Shown one piece after another: positions 8,170-15,579 of a DNA stretch of 24,036 nucleotides. A program made the position numbers and the translations under genes. The stretch's first letter is position 1, and the number at the start of each line of letters is the position of its first letter. The notes under the pieces are model-generated. The model saw only the letters and a program-made list of their open reading frames with translations, was not told the origin of the DNA and searched no databases. Origin of the DNA: Euryarchaeota archaeon UBA171 (lineage in GTDB: Archaea; Thermoplasmatota; Poseidoniia; Poseidoniales; Thalassarchaeaceae); assembly GCA_002497295.1 (NCBI GenBank), contig DANO01000020.1, positions 1 through 24,036 on the forward strand, written 5' to 3'.

Positions 8170-11100
8170 TGGAGGTCTCCTCCTTCTGGTCGCTCTGGAC
8201 GATATGGCACTTCAGGCAACAGACCCTTCTCATTGTACTTCAGAGAAACCACAATGATGAGTCCGATGATTAGGACCTTGACATAAGCGAGGTTTACTTG
8301 TATGTCGGTTCTGAATACTTCATCGATTGACCGCTGATGGAGGAGCCACACCATCAATAGGAACACAGATGCCATCCAGCCCGCCGATTCGGCTACCGCC
8401 TTTCGCTTGAAGACATATGCGAGGACCATGATCACAATCATCAGGAGCGCGGCTTGCATTGGTTCGGTTACGAGCCATGCGAAGACCGTGTCAATGGCCA
8501 CGGCCAATTCGTGAAGCGGCTGACTCGCGCTTGACTGGGCGGCGACGAGCCTGTTAATCACGAACTCATTGAGAGTGATTATCAACGCGCCTATCAGCAT
8601 GCCTCTGTTGTTTCCAGCACCACCTATGACGAATGCGGCCCAGACCAGGAACGTTGTCCTAGAGGGTTGCATGAAAGATGGCTGAAGCGAGCCCAGATAC
8701 CATGCGAACAACGCGCCGGCAAAGGCTGCGATAGCTGCTGAAACGGCAAGAGCGGCGGCCTTGTGGGTCATGACGTCGTGTCCATGGTGCTGCGCAACGT
8801 CTTCATCCTCCCTTATTGAGCGGAGGATTCTGCCCCATGGTGAAGAGTACAGCATTGAGAGCGCTCGCCAAACGATCATGACGCAGATGAGCCCCATTAT
8901 GGCCAGGAGAAGATAGTATGGAGCGGGCTGGCCGAAACCGAGTGCTTCGCCAATCGTTCTCGCGGCGCTATCAATGGCCTCGTTGTTCTTGCAGTCAAAG
9001 GGGGATAGTTCCAGACCATTCTCATCGGATTGTTTACTCCTCCCGCAGAACCACCAGGCCTCAAGAGGCTTAGGGAATCTTTGAACGCCTATCGCTCCCT
9101 GTGTCGTACCCGTCTTGAGGAGCGGTTCTCCTGAGAGTAAGATCCTGACTACCTCTCCGAGTGAGATCGTTATCACGGCGAAATAATCACCTCTGAGACG
9201 TGCCGTTGGATAGGCAAGCAGCCAACCAGAAATAGCGGCTACTAGCATGCTGAAGAGAAGTGCGGGAATGATGGGCCACCCATATCCAGCGACGTCGCTG
9301 GGAGCAGTCAGAACACCGACCCCGATGGCGCCTATTGATACAAAGAAAATCACTCCGAAGTTCAACAAGCCAGTGTAACCGGTTGAGAGATTCAGTGAAA
9401 GGGACATTATGAGGTATATTGAGAGGAACGTGACGAGGTTCGATACTTGAAGGGTCTTGGAGAACATGAAGTTTGAGGCTGGGTCGACAGGAAGCCAGAC
9501 TACGAAAAGCAGCAGTAGTGCCAGAAGAAGTCTGAAAGCGGCTTTCGAGCCTGATTCTGTTCTTCGCCCCTCGCCTATTCCCGCCTTTTGAAGGATCCAG
9601 TCACCTTTCTTCCTCAATCTCCCAGAGAGGGATGTTGTTCGAATTGTCAGCCAAGAATGAGCATTAGCCCGGAATAATTCGATTTTTTCTTTCATATTCC
9701 TTGAAATGGTTCGATCTGAGTGTTTATCTGGGGATCCTGAGATTCTTGATAGGATTGAATGGTACTTTACCTTGAATGGGTGGATCGGATCTTTGTATCG
9801 ATCTTTGAGAATCAAGTATGATTCGTATATGCAGAATATCCAGACCAGCAAGGGTATCCACGGCCATAGTACGTCGCCTATTGTGCCGATAACGGATATG
9901 AAAGCCTGCTCGGATTCAATCAGGGCTACCCAACTGGAAGCAATATCGGGATCGACCCCCTCAGGCACAGCGACGGGGCCTGACGGATAGGAATGGGTGC
10001 GTATGAATGAAGTTGCTTTACCTATGAAGAATGCAGAGCTTGTGACTAGCAGCGTGCTGATGCCCCTGCCGCTCCTGCGTTGATGGAAATGGTGTGCTCC
10101 AAGAGGTCCCATTAGCAATCCCAAAGCGGCTGAATAGCGGCGATCGGGTATCTTGGGAGATTTCGCTCGCTCACGGAGCCGCTCTATCTTCCAGCGATCG
10201 TATGCGTCCCCTATGCCCTTTGGAATGATGAGCAATATAGCGATTATGATCGCATATGGCATTACTTCGGCGAGAGCGCTGTAACCGGATCGGCCTATTG
10301 GATTGCCGATTCCAATCAGGACTGGCCCTGAAACTGCGCGTACGAAACCGATGATCAGTGCTGCTGCGATAGCACCGGGCAAGGAGCCGATTGTTCCGAG
10401 GACTATGACCGCAAAGGAGGGCAACAGGAGGGAAAATGCCGTGATTGGTTTGAAGAGCAGGGTGATACCGAAAATCCCCCCGCCGATACCGGATATACCT
10501 GCGGACAGGAATGCGCTTGTCATGTGGACCTTCTCGACATTGATTCCGCTGCTAGCAGCGAGTTCCGGGTTATCTGCTACGGCCCTCATCCTTCGACCAA
10601 GGCGGGTACGTGTCAGGATCGCGAGTAGAATGAATACTGTGGCGAAGCTTACGATTGGCAAGAATGCGTTGTTGTATGCATAGTTTGTCGTTTGTGCCAC
10701 GCCTTCACAGGTCGTGGTGACGATGTCGACAGCGGGTATGGAATTCATTTCCGCGCAGTCGATTGATGTGTAGACTTGATCTGATTCCAGTTGCCTCTTT
10801 CCGAGATTGAAACGGGTCAAAATCGTGGGAAACTCGAATGCCTGACTTCCTCGCATCCAATCGGCATCTGGTACGAATCGTTGAGTGGAGCCCCCGAATC
10901 TGAGATACGTTAGAGCTCTCAGAACGAGAGCCACACCCAGAGATGCGATCATCATAACATCAGGAGAGGCCTTACGATCCCTGAAGCCCCGATAGACGAG
11001 TCGATCGATGATGACGCCCGCTATTCCCGTGAGGACGAATGCCCCGAATAACATCCAGAGGAATAAGGTCCACGAGAGATGCCCGTCAGAGGGGATTTCA

Positions 11101-11645
11101 TTCAGCGGGAAGAACCAATTTGTCCACATCAGGGCTACGCCGACGTACATTCCGATCATGAAGAACTCTGATTGTGCGAAGTTCCCATACCTCTGTACGC
11201 TGTATGTCAGAGTAAGGCCGACTGCGATTGAGAGGTATGTCGAAGACCATGTCAGTGTGTTTGTTCCAAGGGATGCCACATCGATTAGCACTGATGCAGA
11301 GGTATCGAGGCCCAGAAGTAGAATGTGCAGAGTGAGCAGGACATAGAAGAATAGGAGGATGGGGGATGTGGCGATAATCGAAGAGCGAATCCAGCCTGGC
11401 TGCATATCTTCGAATGTGATTTTGATCAAACCGAAGCCCACGCAGATTAAGGTGAATGTCTGAAGCAGCCATACGAGGTCAGTGGGCAGACTGTCGAGGA
11501 GGAGGATGTCCACGACGTTCAAGACGCCCACTTGACTGAGGAGGCCGAGAGTCGATTCGATGAAGAAGAAGGCTGCGATGACGAAGCGGCGCTTCCACCT
11601 CTCTAGTTGCGACCATTGGTTGCGATAATCTCCAAGCGCCGTCAT
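8166..11645 (-). CDS. livHM: Fused Liv-type permease: N-terminal membrane extension, LivH, TM2-like linker, LivM
   Basis: A 1159-aa integral membrane protein that carries both permease halves of the importer in one chain, where the usual arrangement is two separate proteins of roughly 300 aa. Residues 1-115 add three or four extra helices. The LivH half is at about 130-480 (GLTLTYSVQRYGNFAQSEF, later RAVADNPELAASSGI and the GGIFG helix). Residues 503-616 resemble a TM2 domain: AALGLLMGPLGAHHF, a basic turn, then a long loop and WPWIPLLVWIFCIYES. A basic linker leads to LivM at about 702-1085 (LIMSLSLNLSTGYTGLLNFG, RSIREDEDVAQHHGHD). Extra loops with paired cysteines (C297/C313 and C867/C885) fall in predicted outer segments. 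The start follows a GGGGAT ribosome site. livG overlaps the stop. Confidence 0.93.
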   Translation of the reverse strand: MTALGDYRNQWSQLERWKRRFVIAAFFFIESTLGLLSQVGVLNVVDILLLDSLPTDLVWLLQTFTLICVGFGLIKITFEDMQPGWIRSSIIATSPILLFFYVLLTLHILLLGLDTSASVLIDVASLGTNTLTWSSTYLSIAVGLTLTYSVQRYGNFAQSEFFMIGMYVGVALMWTNWFFPLNEIPSDGHLSWTLFLWMLFGAFVLTGIAGVIIDRLVYRGFRDRKASPDVMMIASLGVALVLRALTYLRFGGSTQRFVPDADWMRGSQAFEFPTILTRFNLGKRQLESDQVYTSIDCAEMNSIPAVDIVTTTCEGVAQTTNYAYNNAFLPIVSFATVFILLAILTRTRLGRRMRAVADNPELAASSGINVEKVHMTSAFLSAGISGIGGGIFGITLLFKPITAFSLLLPSFAVIVLGTIGSLPGAIAAALIIGFVRAVSGPVLIGIGNPIGRSGYSALAEVMPYAIIIAILLIIPKGIGDAYDRWKIERLRERAKSPKIPDRRYSAALGLLMGPLGAHHFHQRRSGRGISTLLVTSSAFFIGKATSFIRTHSYPSGPVAVPEGVDPDIASSWVALIESEQAFISVIGTIGDVLWPWIPLLVWIFCIYESYLILKDRYKDPIHPFKVKYHSILSRISGSPDKHSDRTISRNMKEKIELFRANAHSWLTIRTTSLSGRLRKKGDWILQKAGIGEGRRTESGSKAAFRLLLALLLLFVVWLPVDPASNFMFSKTLQVSNLVTFLSIYLIMSLSLNLSTGYTGLLNFGVIFFVSIGAIGVGVLTAPSDVAGYGWPIIPALLFSMLVAAISGWLLAYPTARLRGDYFAVITISLGEVVRILLSGEPLLKTGTTQGAIGVQRFPKPLEAWWFCGRSKQSDENGLELSPFDCKNNEAIDSAARTIGEALGFGQPAPYYLLLAIMGLICVMIVWRALSMLYSSPWGRILRSIREDEDVAQHHGHDVMTHKAAALAVSAAIAAFAGALFAWYLGSLQPSFMQPSRTTFLVWAAFVIGGAGNNRGMLIGALIITLNEFVINRLVAAQSSASQPLHELAVAIDTVFAWLVTEPMQAALLMIVIMVLAYVFKRKAVAESAGWMASVFLLMVWLLHQRSIDEVFRTDIQVNLAYVKVLIIGLIIVVSLKYNEKGLLPEVPYRPERPEGGDLQ
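8171..8183 (-). promoter_or_regulatory. Hairpin enclosing the livG ribosome binding site
   Basis: In the mRNA sense the end of the fused permease gene reads GGAGG AGA CCTCC followed by A and the livG ATG. The GGAGG Shine-Dalgarno is nine bases from the start and can pair perfectly with CCTCC, an anti-Shine-Dalgarno-like segment, through a three-base loop. The hairpin would hide the ribosome site until a ribosome finishing the upstream gene opens it. Confidence 0.45.
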
Positions 11646-11680
11646 GCTTCATCCCCGATATGTGACTTCTAGTGCATAAA

Positions 11681-11695
11681 GCCGATGGCATCGGC
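11681..11695. repeat. Near-perfect palindrome in the livK-livHM spacer
   Basis: GCCGATG, one base, CATCGGC: a seven-base inverted repeat with a single central base, 36 bases before the livHM start codon. Its near-zero loop suits a protein-binding site more than an RNA hairpin. No known regulator motif is recognised. Confidence 0.4.
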
Positions 11696-11713
11696 CGAAA
11701 GAATAGGTGTGAG

Positions 11714-11747
11714 GCGCCGCGGCGGGCCTGATAGCCCACCACGGCGC
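11714..11747 (-). promoter_or_regulatory. GC-rich RNA hairpin between livK and livHM
   Basis: The transcript strand reads GCGCCGTGGTGGGC, loop TATCAG, GCCCGCCGCGGCGC. All 14 positions pair if two G-U wobbles are allowed; on the opposite strand those two positions are C-A mismatches, which points to a structure acting in the operon mRNA. It lies 34 bases after the livK stop and 66 bases before the next start. There is no T run after it, so it looks more like a processing or mRNA-stabilising element, or a partial attenuator, than a classical terminator. Confidence 0.65.
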
Positions 11748-11781
11748 GTTACGTCACTCTGAGGTCTTATCGATCTCAGTT

Positions 11782-12948
11782 TCAGGCAGTTGCGACGCCG
11801 CCTTCGGCAGTCCAGTACTTCGAGCAGGTGTACTGGTCGACGCCGTCATACGAGCAGATGTCGTATCCGTTGCCGCCGATGTCACCGTTGTCGAGGAAGT
11901 TGATGACGCCGGAGGAACCCGCGTATCCGCTGCCTGTTGCCATGATTGAAGCGTCAGCATCGTCCATGTTGCTCACAGCAGCCATGCCGACCATCATGAC
12001 ACCGTCGTAGGTGGTCAGGTCGTATGCCTTGATACCGCCGGATGGGGCGTTTGCATCGTAGCGAGCACTGAAGTCGCCGGCGCTTGATCCAGCGCGTGGC
12101 TGGGTGACGGTCATGCCGTTGAGCAGTGAGTCGTCCTCCATCTCAGAGTACATTCCCTCTCCAGCAGGGCCGTCCCCGCCGAAGATGTGTCCGTCCCACC
12201 CTGCGTCGGCGAGGGCCTCGATGATGAGGGCCGCGTCAGCGATGTAGGACGATAGGTAGACAGCCGTGCAAGTTGCGTCAGCCGCCATCGTGTTGGCGAT
12301 TGCCGAGAAGTCGGTGTCCGTCTCTGCGTAGTCGTAGCGACCGACGTCGCATAGCTTGTCGGATCCCCATGCGTCGACGACTGCGTCAGCGAGACCAGCG
12401 CCGTAGTCGTTGGTCATGCCGAAGACTGCAAGAGCGCCTTCTGCGACTCCTGCGTCAGTCATCATGTCAGCGCCGGCTGGACCCTGGATAGCGTCGCTTG
12501 GCACGTTCCTGTAGAACATTGGGTATGCTGATGCGTCCGATAGACCTGGGTTGGTGCTTGCGTAGGAAATCATTGGGATTCCTGCAGCGGAAAGCACTCC
12601 GTTAGCGGCCATCGAGGCCCCGGAGCAAGCTGCGCCCACAACAGCGTAGACACCGGAGTCGACCAAGGTCTGAGCAGCGGGGCCGGCAACAGCACCGTCG
12701 CATCCGGAGTCCTGCTCTATCAACTCGAAGTTGTAGTCAGGGTACATTTCTTCTAGATCAGCAATTGCCTGATCCGCGCTCCACTTGAACACTGGAGCGT
12801 TTGGCTCAAGTGGTCCAGTGATCGGGTTCAGGAAACCGATCTTCACAGTCGTTGTTTCGTCGTCGTCGTCTCCACCGAGGCAGCCTGCGAAAGCAGCTGC
12901 AAGCATGCTCAGTGTCATCATTGTTGCAATTAACTTCATTGTTTTCAT
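11782..12948 (-). CDS. livK: Branched-chain amino acid-type substrate-binding lipoprotein LivK
   Basis: The extracellular receptor of the importer, 388 aa, of the type I periplasmic binding protein fold (Peripla_BP_6). A lipoprotein signal is clear: basic start MKTMK, hydrophobic stretch, then AAAFAGC with the lipid Cys at 23, followed by GG and an acidic linker DDDDETTT. The mature domain opens with VKIGFLNPITGPLEP, continues with VVGAACSGASMAANGVLSAAGIPMISYAST and GALAVFGMTNDYGAGLADAV, the expected order of strands. The ligand may be a branched-chain amino acid, another amino acid or a urea-like compound; sequence alone does not decide. The gene is visibly richer in GC and in GAC/GCC-type codons than its neighbours, as expected for a highly expressed receptor. 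The start has a TAGGAG ribosome site followed by a palindrome. Confidence 0.93.
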   Translation of the reverse strand: MKTMKLIATMMTLSMLAAAFAGCLGGDDDDETTTVKIGFLNPITGPLEPNAPVFKWSADQAIADLEEMYPDYNFELIEQDSGCDGAVAGPAAQTLVDSGVYAVVGAACSGASMAANGVLSAAGIPMISYASTNPGLSDASAYPMFYRNVPSDAIQGPAGADMMTDAGVAEGALAVFGMTNDYGAGLADAVVDAWGSDKLCDVGRYDYAETDTDFSAIANTMAADATCTAVYLSSYIADAALIIEALADAGWDGHIFGGDGPAGEGMYSEMEDDSLLNGMTVTQPRAGSSAGDFSARYDANAPSGGIKAYDLTTYDGVMMVGMAAVSNMDDADASIMATGSGYAGSSGVINFLDNGDIGGNGYDICSYDGVDQYTCSKYWTAEGGVATA

Positions 12949-12962
12949 AGCGTGTACACGCT
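12949..12962. promoter_or_regulatory. Perfect 14-base palindrome between the livK ribosome site and start codon
   Basis: AGCGTGTACACGCT is a perfect palindrome touching the livK ATG at 12948. The AGGAG ribosome site overlaps its far edge (12961-12965). It could be a DNA site for a dimeric repressor or fold in mRNA as a five-pair stem with a GUAC loop. Confidence 0.5.
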
Positions 12963-12990
12963 CCTAGCAGCATTTTGAGCACCGAGTTTC

Positions 12991-12998
12991 TATTTAGT
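12991..12998 (-). promoter_or_regulatory. Possible TATA box for livK
   Basis: CTAAATAG on the minus strand. A transcript starting about 25 bases downstream (near 12970) would have a short leader of about 22 bases containing the ribosome site and the palindrome. Weak match to the archaeal TATA consensus. Confidence 0.3.
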
Positions 12999-13091
12999 AC
13001 CTATGCCGGTAAATAATTAATATAAAATTTCAACAAATTACTATTTTCCCTATAATCAAACATCGTACCAAGATATATCATTTTATTAAAT

Positions 13092-13112
13092 GTCGATTAA
13101 AAAAAAATCGAC
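13092..13112. promoter_or_regulatory. Inverted repeat with A-tract upstream of purM
   Basis: GTCGATT, seven A, AATCGAC. It sits directly next to a TATA-like CTATTTAG (13112-13119) that could serve purM, so a protein bound here could block or help TBP/TFB loading. It lies in the 210-base AT-rich spacer shared by the divergent livK and purM genes (12949-13158), which otherwise shows no gene. Confidence 0.4.
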
Positions 13113-13119
13113 TATTTAG
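13112..13119 (+). promoter_or_regulatory. Possible TATA box for purM
   Basis: CTATTTAG on the plus strand. A start about 25 bases on, near 13141, leaves a leader of about 18 bases to the ATG. The same octamer in mirror orientation is the candidate livK box. Confidence 0.3.
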
Positions 13120-13158
13120 AGGTGCAATCAATAACCTGCAATCCACGCACAGGATATA

Positions 13159-14259
13159 ATGAGTAGTAAAAACGGCCTGGATTACTCTTCATCCGGAGTG
13201 GACATAGATGCTGAAACAAAAGCTGTTTCGGCGCTTATTGACACTCTTGGTGCTTCGACAAGGAAAAAGGGGACGAAGGGGGCTCCCGTGATTCTGGACA
13301 GGGGATTTGGAGGATTGCTGGAATTCGGCGACAAATGGCTTGCAATGGCAACAGACGGCGTAGGGTCAAAACTTCAGATCGCAAACGCCATGGGGCGTTA
13401 CCAAGGAGTTGGTATAGACTGCGTAGCAATGAATGTGAATGATTTGCTTTGTGTCGGGGCTGAGCCGATTGGATTTGTCGATTACATTGCAGTTCCTTCT
13501 CCTGATGAAATGGTGCATCAGTCGATAGGTGGGTCTCTATCTGAAGCGTGTGTGAGAGCTAATGTGACTCTTGCAGGGGGCGAGACTGCAACGCTCCCAG
13601 GAATCGTGAGTGAGTTGGATCTCTCAGGGACAGCATTGGGTTGGTTGCCTGCAGGAGAGGCTGTAACTGGAAGAAATGCAACTCCAGGGGATGTATTGAT
13701 TGGTATTCCAAGTAGTGGGATTCATTCGAATGGATATTCTCTGGTAAGGGGGGTGCTCTCAAAATCGAATGCTGATTTGTTAAAGCCGGCGCCATTCGAT
13801 CCTACACACCCCTATCGAGAAATAGAGAATGACATGGGAGATCTCGGGAGCGTTTTGCTCAACCCGACGAGAATCTATGTTGATCCTGTCGTCGATCTTC
13901 TATTCGGGGAAGATGCCCCATGTTTGAGGGATGATATACATGGAATCGCCCATATAACCGGCGGCGGGTTGTCCAACTTGCTCAGACTAAACGATTCTGT
14001 AGGTTTTGAAATAGACAACCCGCTCGATCCTCAGCCTGAATTCGGATGGATACAGAGGGAAGGAGGAGTGACTCCATGGGAGATGCACAGAGTGTTCAAT
14101 ATGGGGATGGGGGTTGTATTGATTGTCGACAATGATTCTGCTGAAGATGTGGAAAAATGGGTCTGTGGAAGAATTCCTGGATCACGAAAGATCGGTTACG
14201 TGGTGGACGGAGCAGGCGTCCATCATTCTCCTCTTGATTTGATGTATACTGAATACTAA
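13159..14259 (+). CDS. purM: Phosphoribosylformylglycinamidine cyclo-ligase (AIR synthetase)
   Basis: Closes the imidazole ring of the purine precursor, turning FGAM into AIR with ATP. Length 366 aa is close to the family norm. Conserved stretches are all present in order: DGVGSK (66-71), MNVNDLLCVGAEPIGFVDY (91-109), GGETATLPG (140-148), SSGIHSNGYS (185-194) and HITGGGLSNL (265-274), followed by the second domain ending in GSRKIGYVVDG. The ATG at 13159 follows an AGGAT sequence. No other purine genes are in the window. trm1 follows 43 bases downstream on the same strand, so the two may be cotranscribed. Confidence 0.97.
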   Translation: MSSKNGLDYSSSGVDIDAETKAVSALIDTLGASTRKKGTKGAPVILDRGFGGLLEFGDKWLAMATDGVGSKLQIANAMGRYQGVGIDCVAMNVNDLLCVGAEPIGFVDYIAVPSPDEMVHQSIGGSLSEACVRANVTLAGGETATLPGIVSELDLSGTALGWLPAGEAVTGRNATPGDVLIGIPSSGIHSNGYSLVRGVLSKSNADLLKPAPFDPTHPYREIENDMGDLGSVLLNPTRIYVDPVVDLLFGEDAPCLRDDIHGIAHITGGGLSNLLRLNDSVGFEIDNPLDPQPEFGWIQREGGVTPWEMHRVFNMGMGVVLIVDNDSAEDVEKWVCGRIPGSRKIGYVVDGAGVHHSPLDLMYTEY

Positions 14260-14302
14260 CTGAATCGCGCAGTCCATATGAATCTGGGGCCGCCGGTAGA
14301 AC

Positions 14303-15574
14303 ATGGACCCCGAAGGCTGGCCGGGCGTTGTATACCATGAAGGGGGTATAGGACATAGGTTGCCTACAGAAGTTGACAGGGGTCGAAAAGGGCCTGCTGG
14401 CAAATATGGTCCTGGATTCCTAAATCCGGCCATGGCAGGGAACCGGACGAGGAGTGTTCTGATGCTCGAGCATCTCGGAAAGACAGTATTAGGGGATGTT
14501 AAGAAAATACAAATTTTGGATGCTCTGTGTGCGACGGGTATTCGGACTAGAAGATGGTTAAGGGAAGCTTCTGATAGTGTCTCTAATCGATTGAGCGTTA
14601 AAATGTGCGACATGGACGAAGAAGCTCTTGAATGGGCGAGGTTGAATCTTGAAAATGACAAGCTCAGCGAGAATGTCGAAATTATACAAGGAGATGCTCG
14701 GAAGGAAATCCTCAGACAGGGATGGCATTGGATTGATCTGGATCCTTATGGATCGCCAGTACCTTTTCTAGACTTGGCAATGCAGGCTACAGCGCGTAAA
14801 TCGGTGATTTCAATCAGCGCCACGGATACGGCTGCTCTAAGCGGGTCATCTCCCGGGCCATTGAGACGTCGTTATGGGGCCCGAGTACACATGGATAGGC
14901 TCAAGCACGACAGTGGATTGAGGGTCCTGTTGGCTTCAGCGGCAAAGGCTGCAGCTAGGCATGATAGGGTAATTAGACCCCTTCTCAGCGTGTGGGACTC
15001 ACACCATCTCAGAATTACAATACTAGTAGAGCGCTCAAAAATGGGTGCGAATGCCGTCGAAGAAAATCTGGGTTGGAGGGTAGCCTCGCCTGATGATTCG
15101 GTCGTCGAATCAGCCATTCAAGCAGGTTTGCTTCCAGAACATGACTCTGGGTCTAGACCGATGCATGTAATGCTGCCCATGAATGCGTATCCTGATCTGA
15201 ATGCTGGGGTATCTGGACCTTTGTGGACTGGGCCTATCGGTGATTCAGGACTTATGGCTAGTATGAGTGAGGCCGCAGCAGAAGAGATCTGCAAGGACGG
15301 TGACTCAGATGGGGACCCTGGGGAAATCAAGAGGGCTAGACAAGCTGTGAGAAGGATATGCGATGAGAGCAAGGCCATTCACGGGAGTCATCTTGTGGTC
15401 ACAGATGCGTTACCAAGTTTCGTTGGCGAGGGGGATCCTCCCAGCCCTTCGAAGATGGCTGAGGCCTTGCGTGAGGAAGGTTTCTGCGCTGAGGTTTCGA
15501 GGTATGCGGAGCCTTCCTTCAGAACAGATGCGCCCTGGTCATTCGTATTACAGGCTTTCAGGCGTCTTCATTGA
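14303..15574 (+). CDS. trm1: tRNA (guanine(26)-N2)-dimethyltransferase Trm1
   Basis: Methylates G26 at the base of the tRNA elbow using S-adenosylmethionine. The 423-aa protein shows the family's NPAMAGNR (41-48), SAM loop DALCATGIRTRR (73-84), acidic CDMDEEALEWA (102-112), catalytic DLDPYGSP (145-152) and ATDTAALSG (173-181), and the C-terminal GPLWTGPIGD (305-314). The Cys pairs that often precede GPLW in archaeal and eukaryotic Trm1 and bind zinc are missing: the residues just before it (about 285-304) contain no Cys. The gene follows purM and its stop lies five bases from the stop of convergent moaA. Confidence 0.93.
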   Translation: MDPEGWPGVVYHEGGIGHRLPTEVDRGRKGPAGKYGPGFLNPAMAGNRTRSVLMLEHLGKTVLGDVKKIQILDALCATGIRTRRWLREASDSVSNRLSVKMCDMDEEALEWARLNLENDKLSENVEIIQGDARKEILRQGWHWIDLDPYGSPVPFLDLAMQATARKSVISISATDTAALSGSSPGPLRRRYGARVHMDRLKHDSGLRVLLASAAKAAARHDRVIRPLLSVWDSHHLRITILVERSKMGANAVEENLGWRVASPDDSVVESAIQAGLLPEHDSGSRPMHVMLPMNAYPDLNAGVSGPLWTGPIGDSGLMASMSEAAAEEICKDGDSDGDPGEIKRARQAVRRICDESKAIHGSHLVVTDALPSFVGEGDPPSPSKMAEALREEGFCAEVSRYAEPSFRTDAPWSFVLQAFRRLH

Positions 15575-15579
15575 GTTAC

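Noticed and set aside
13013..13090. AT-rich stretch between livK and purM as a replication origin
   Set aside because: It is AT-rich but has no ORB-like dyad with a G string and no repeats beyond the purM-side inverted repeat.
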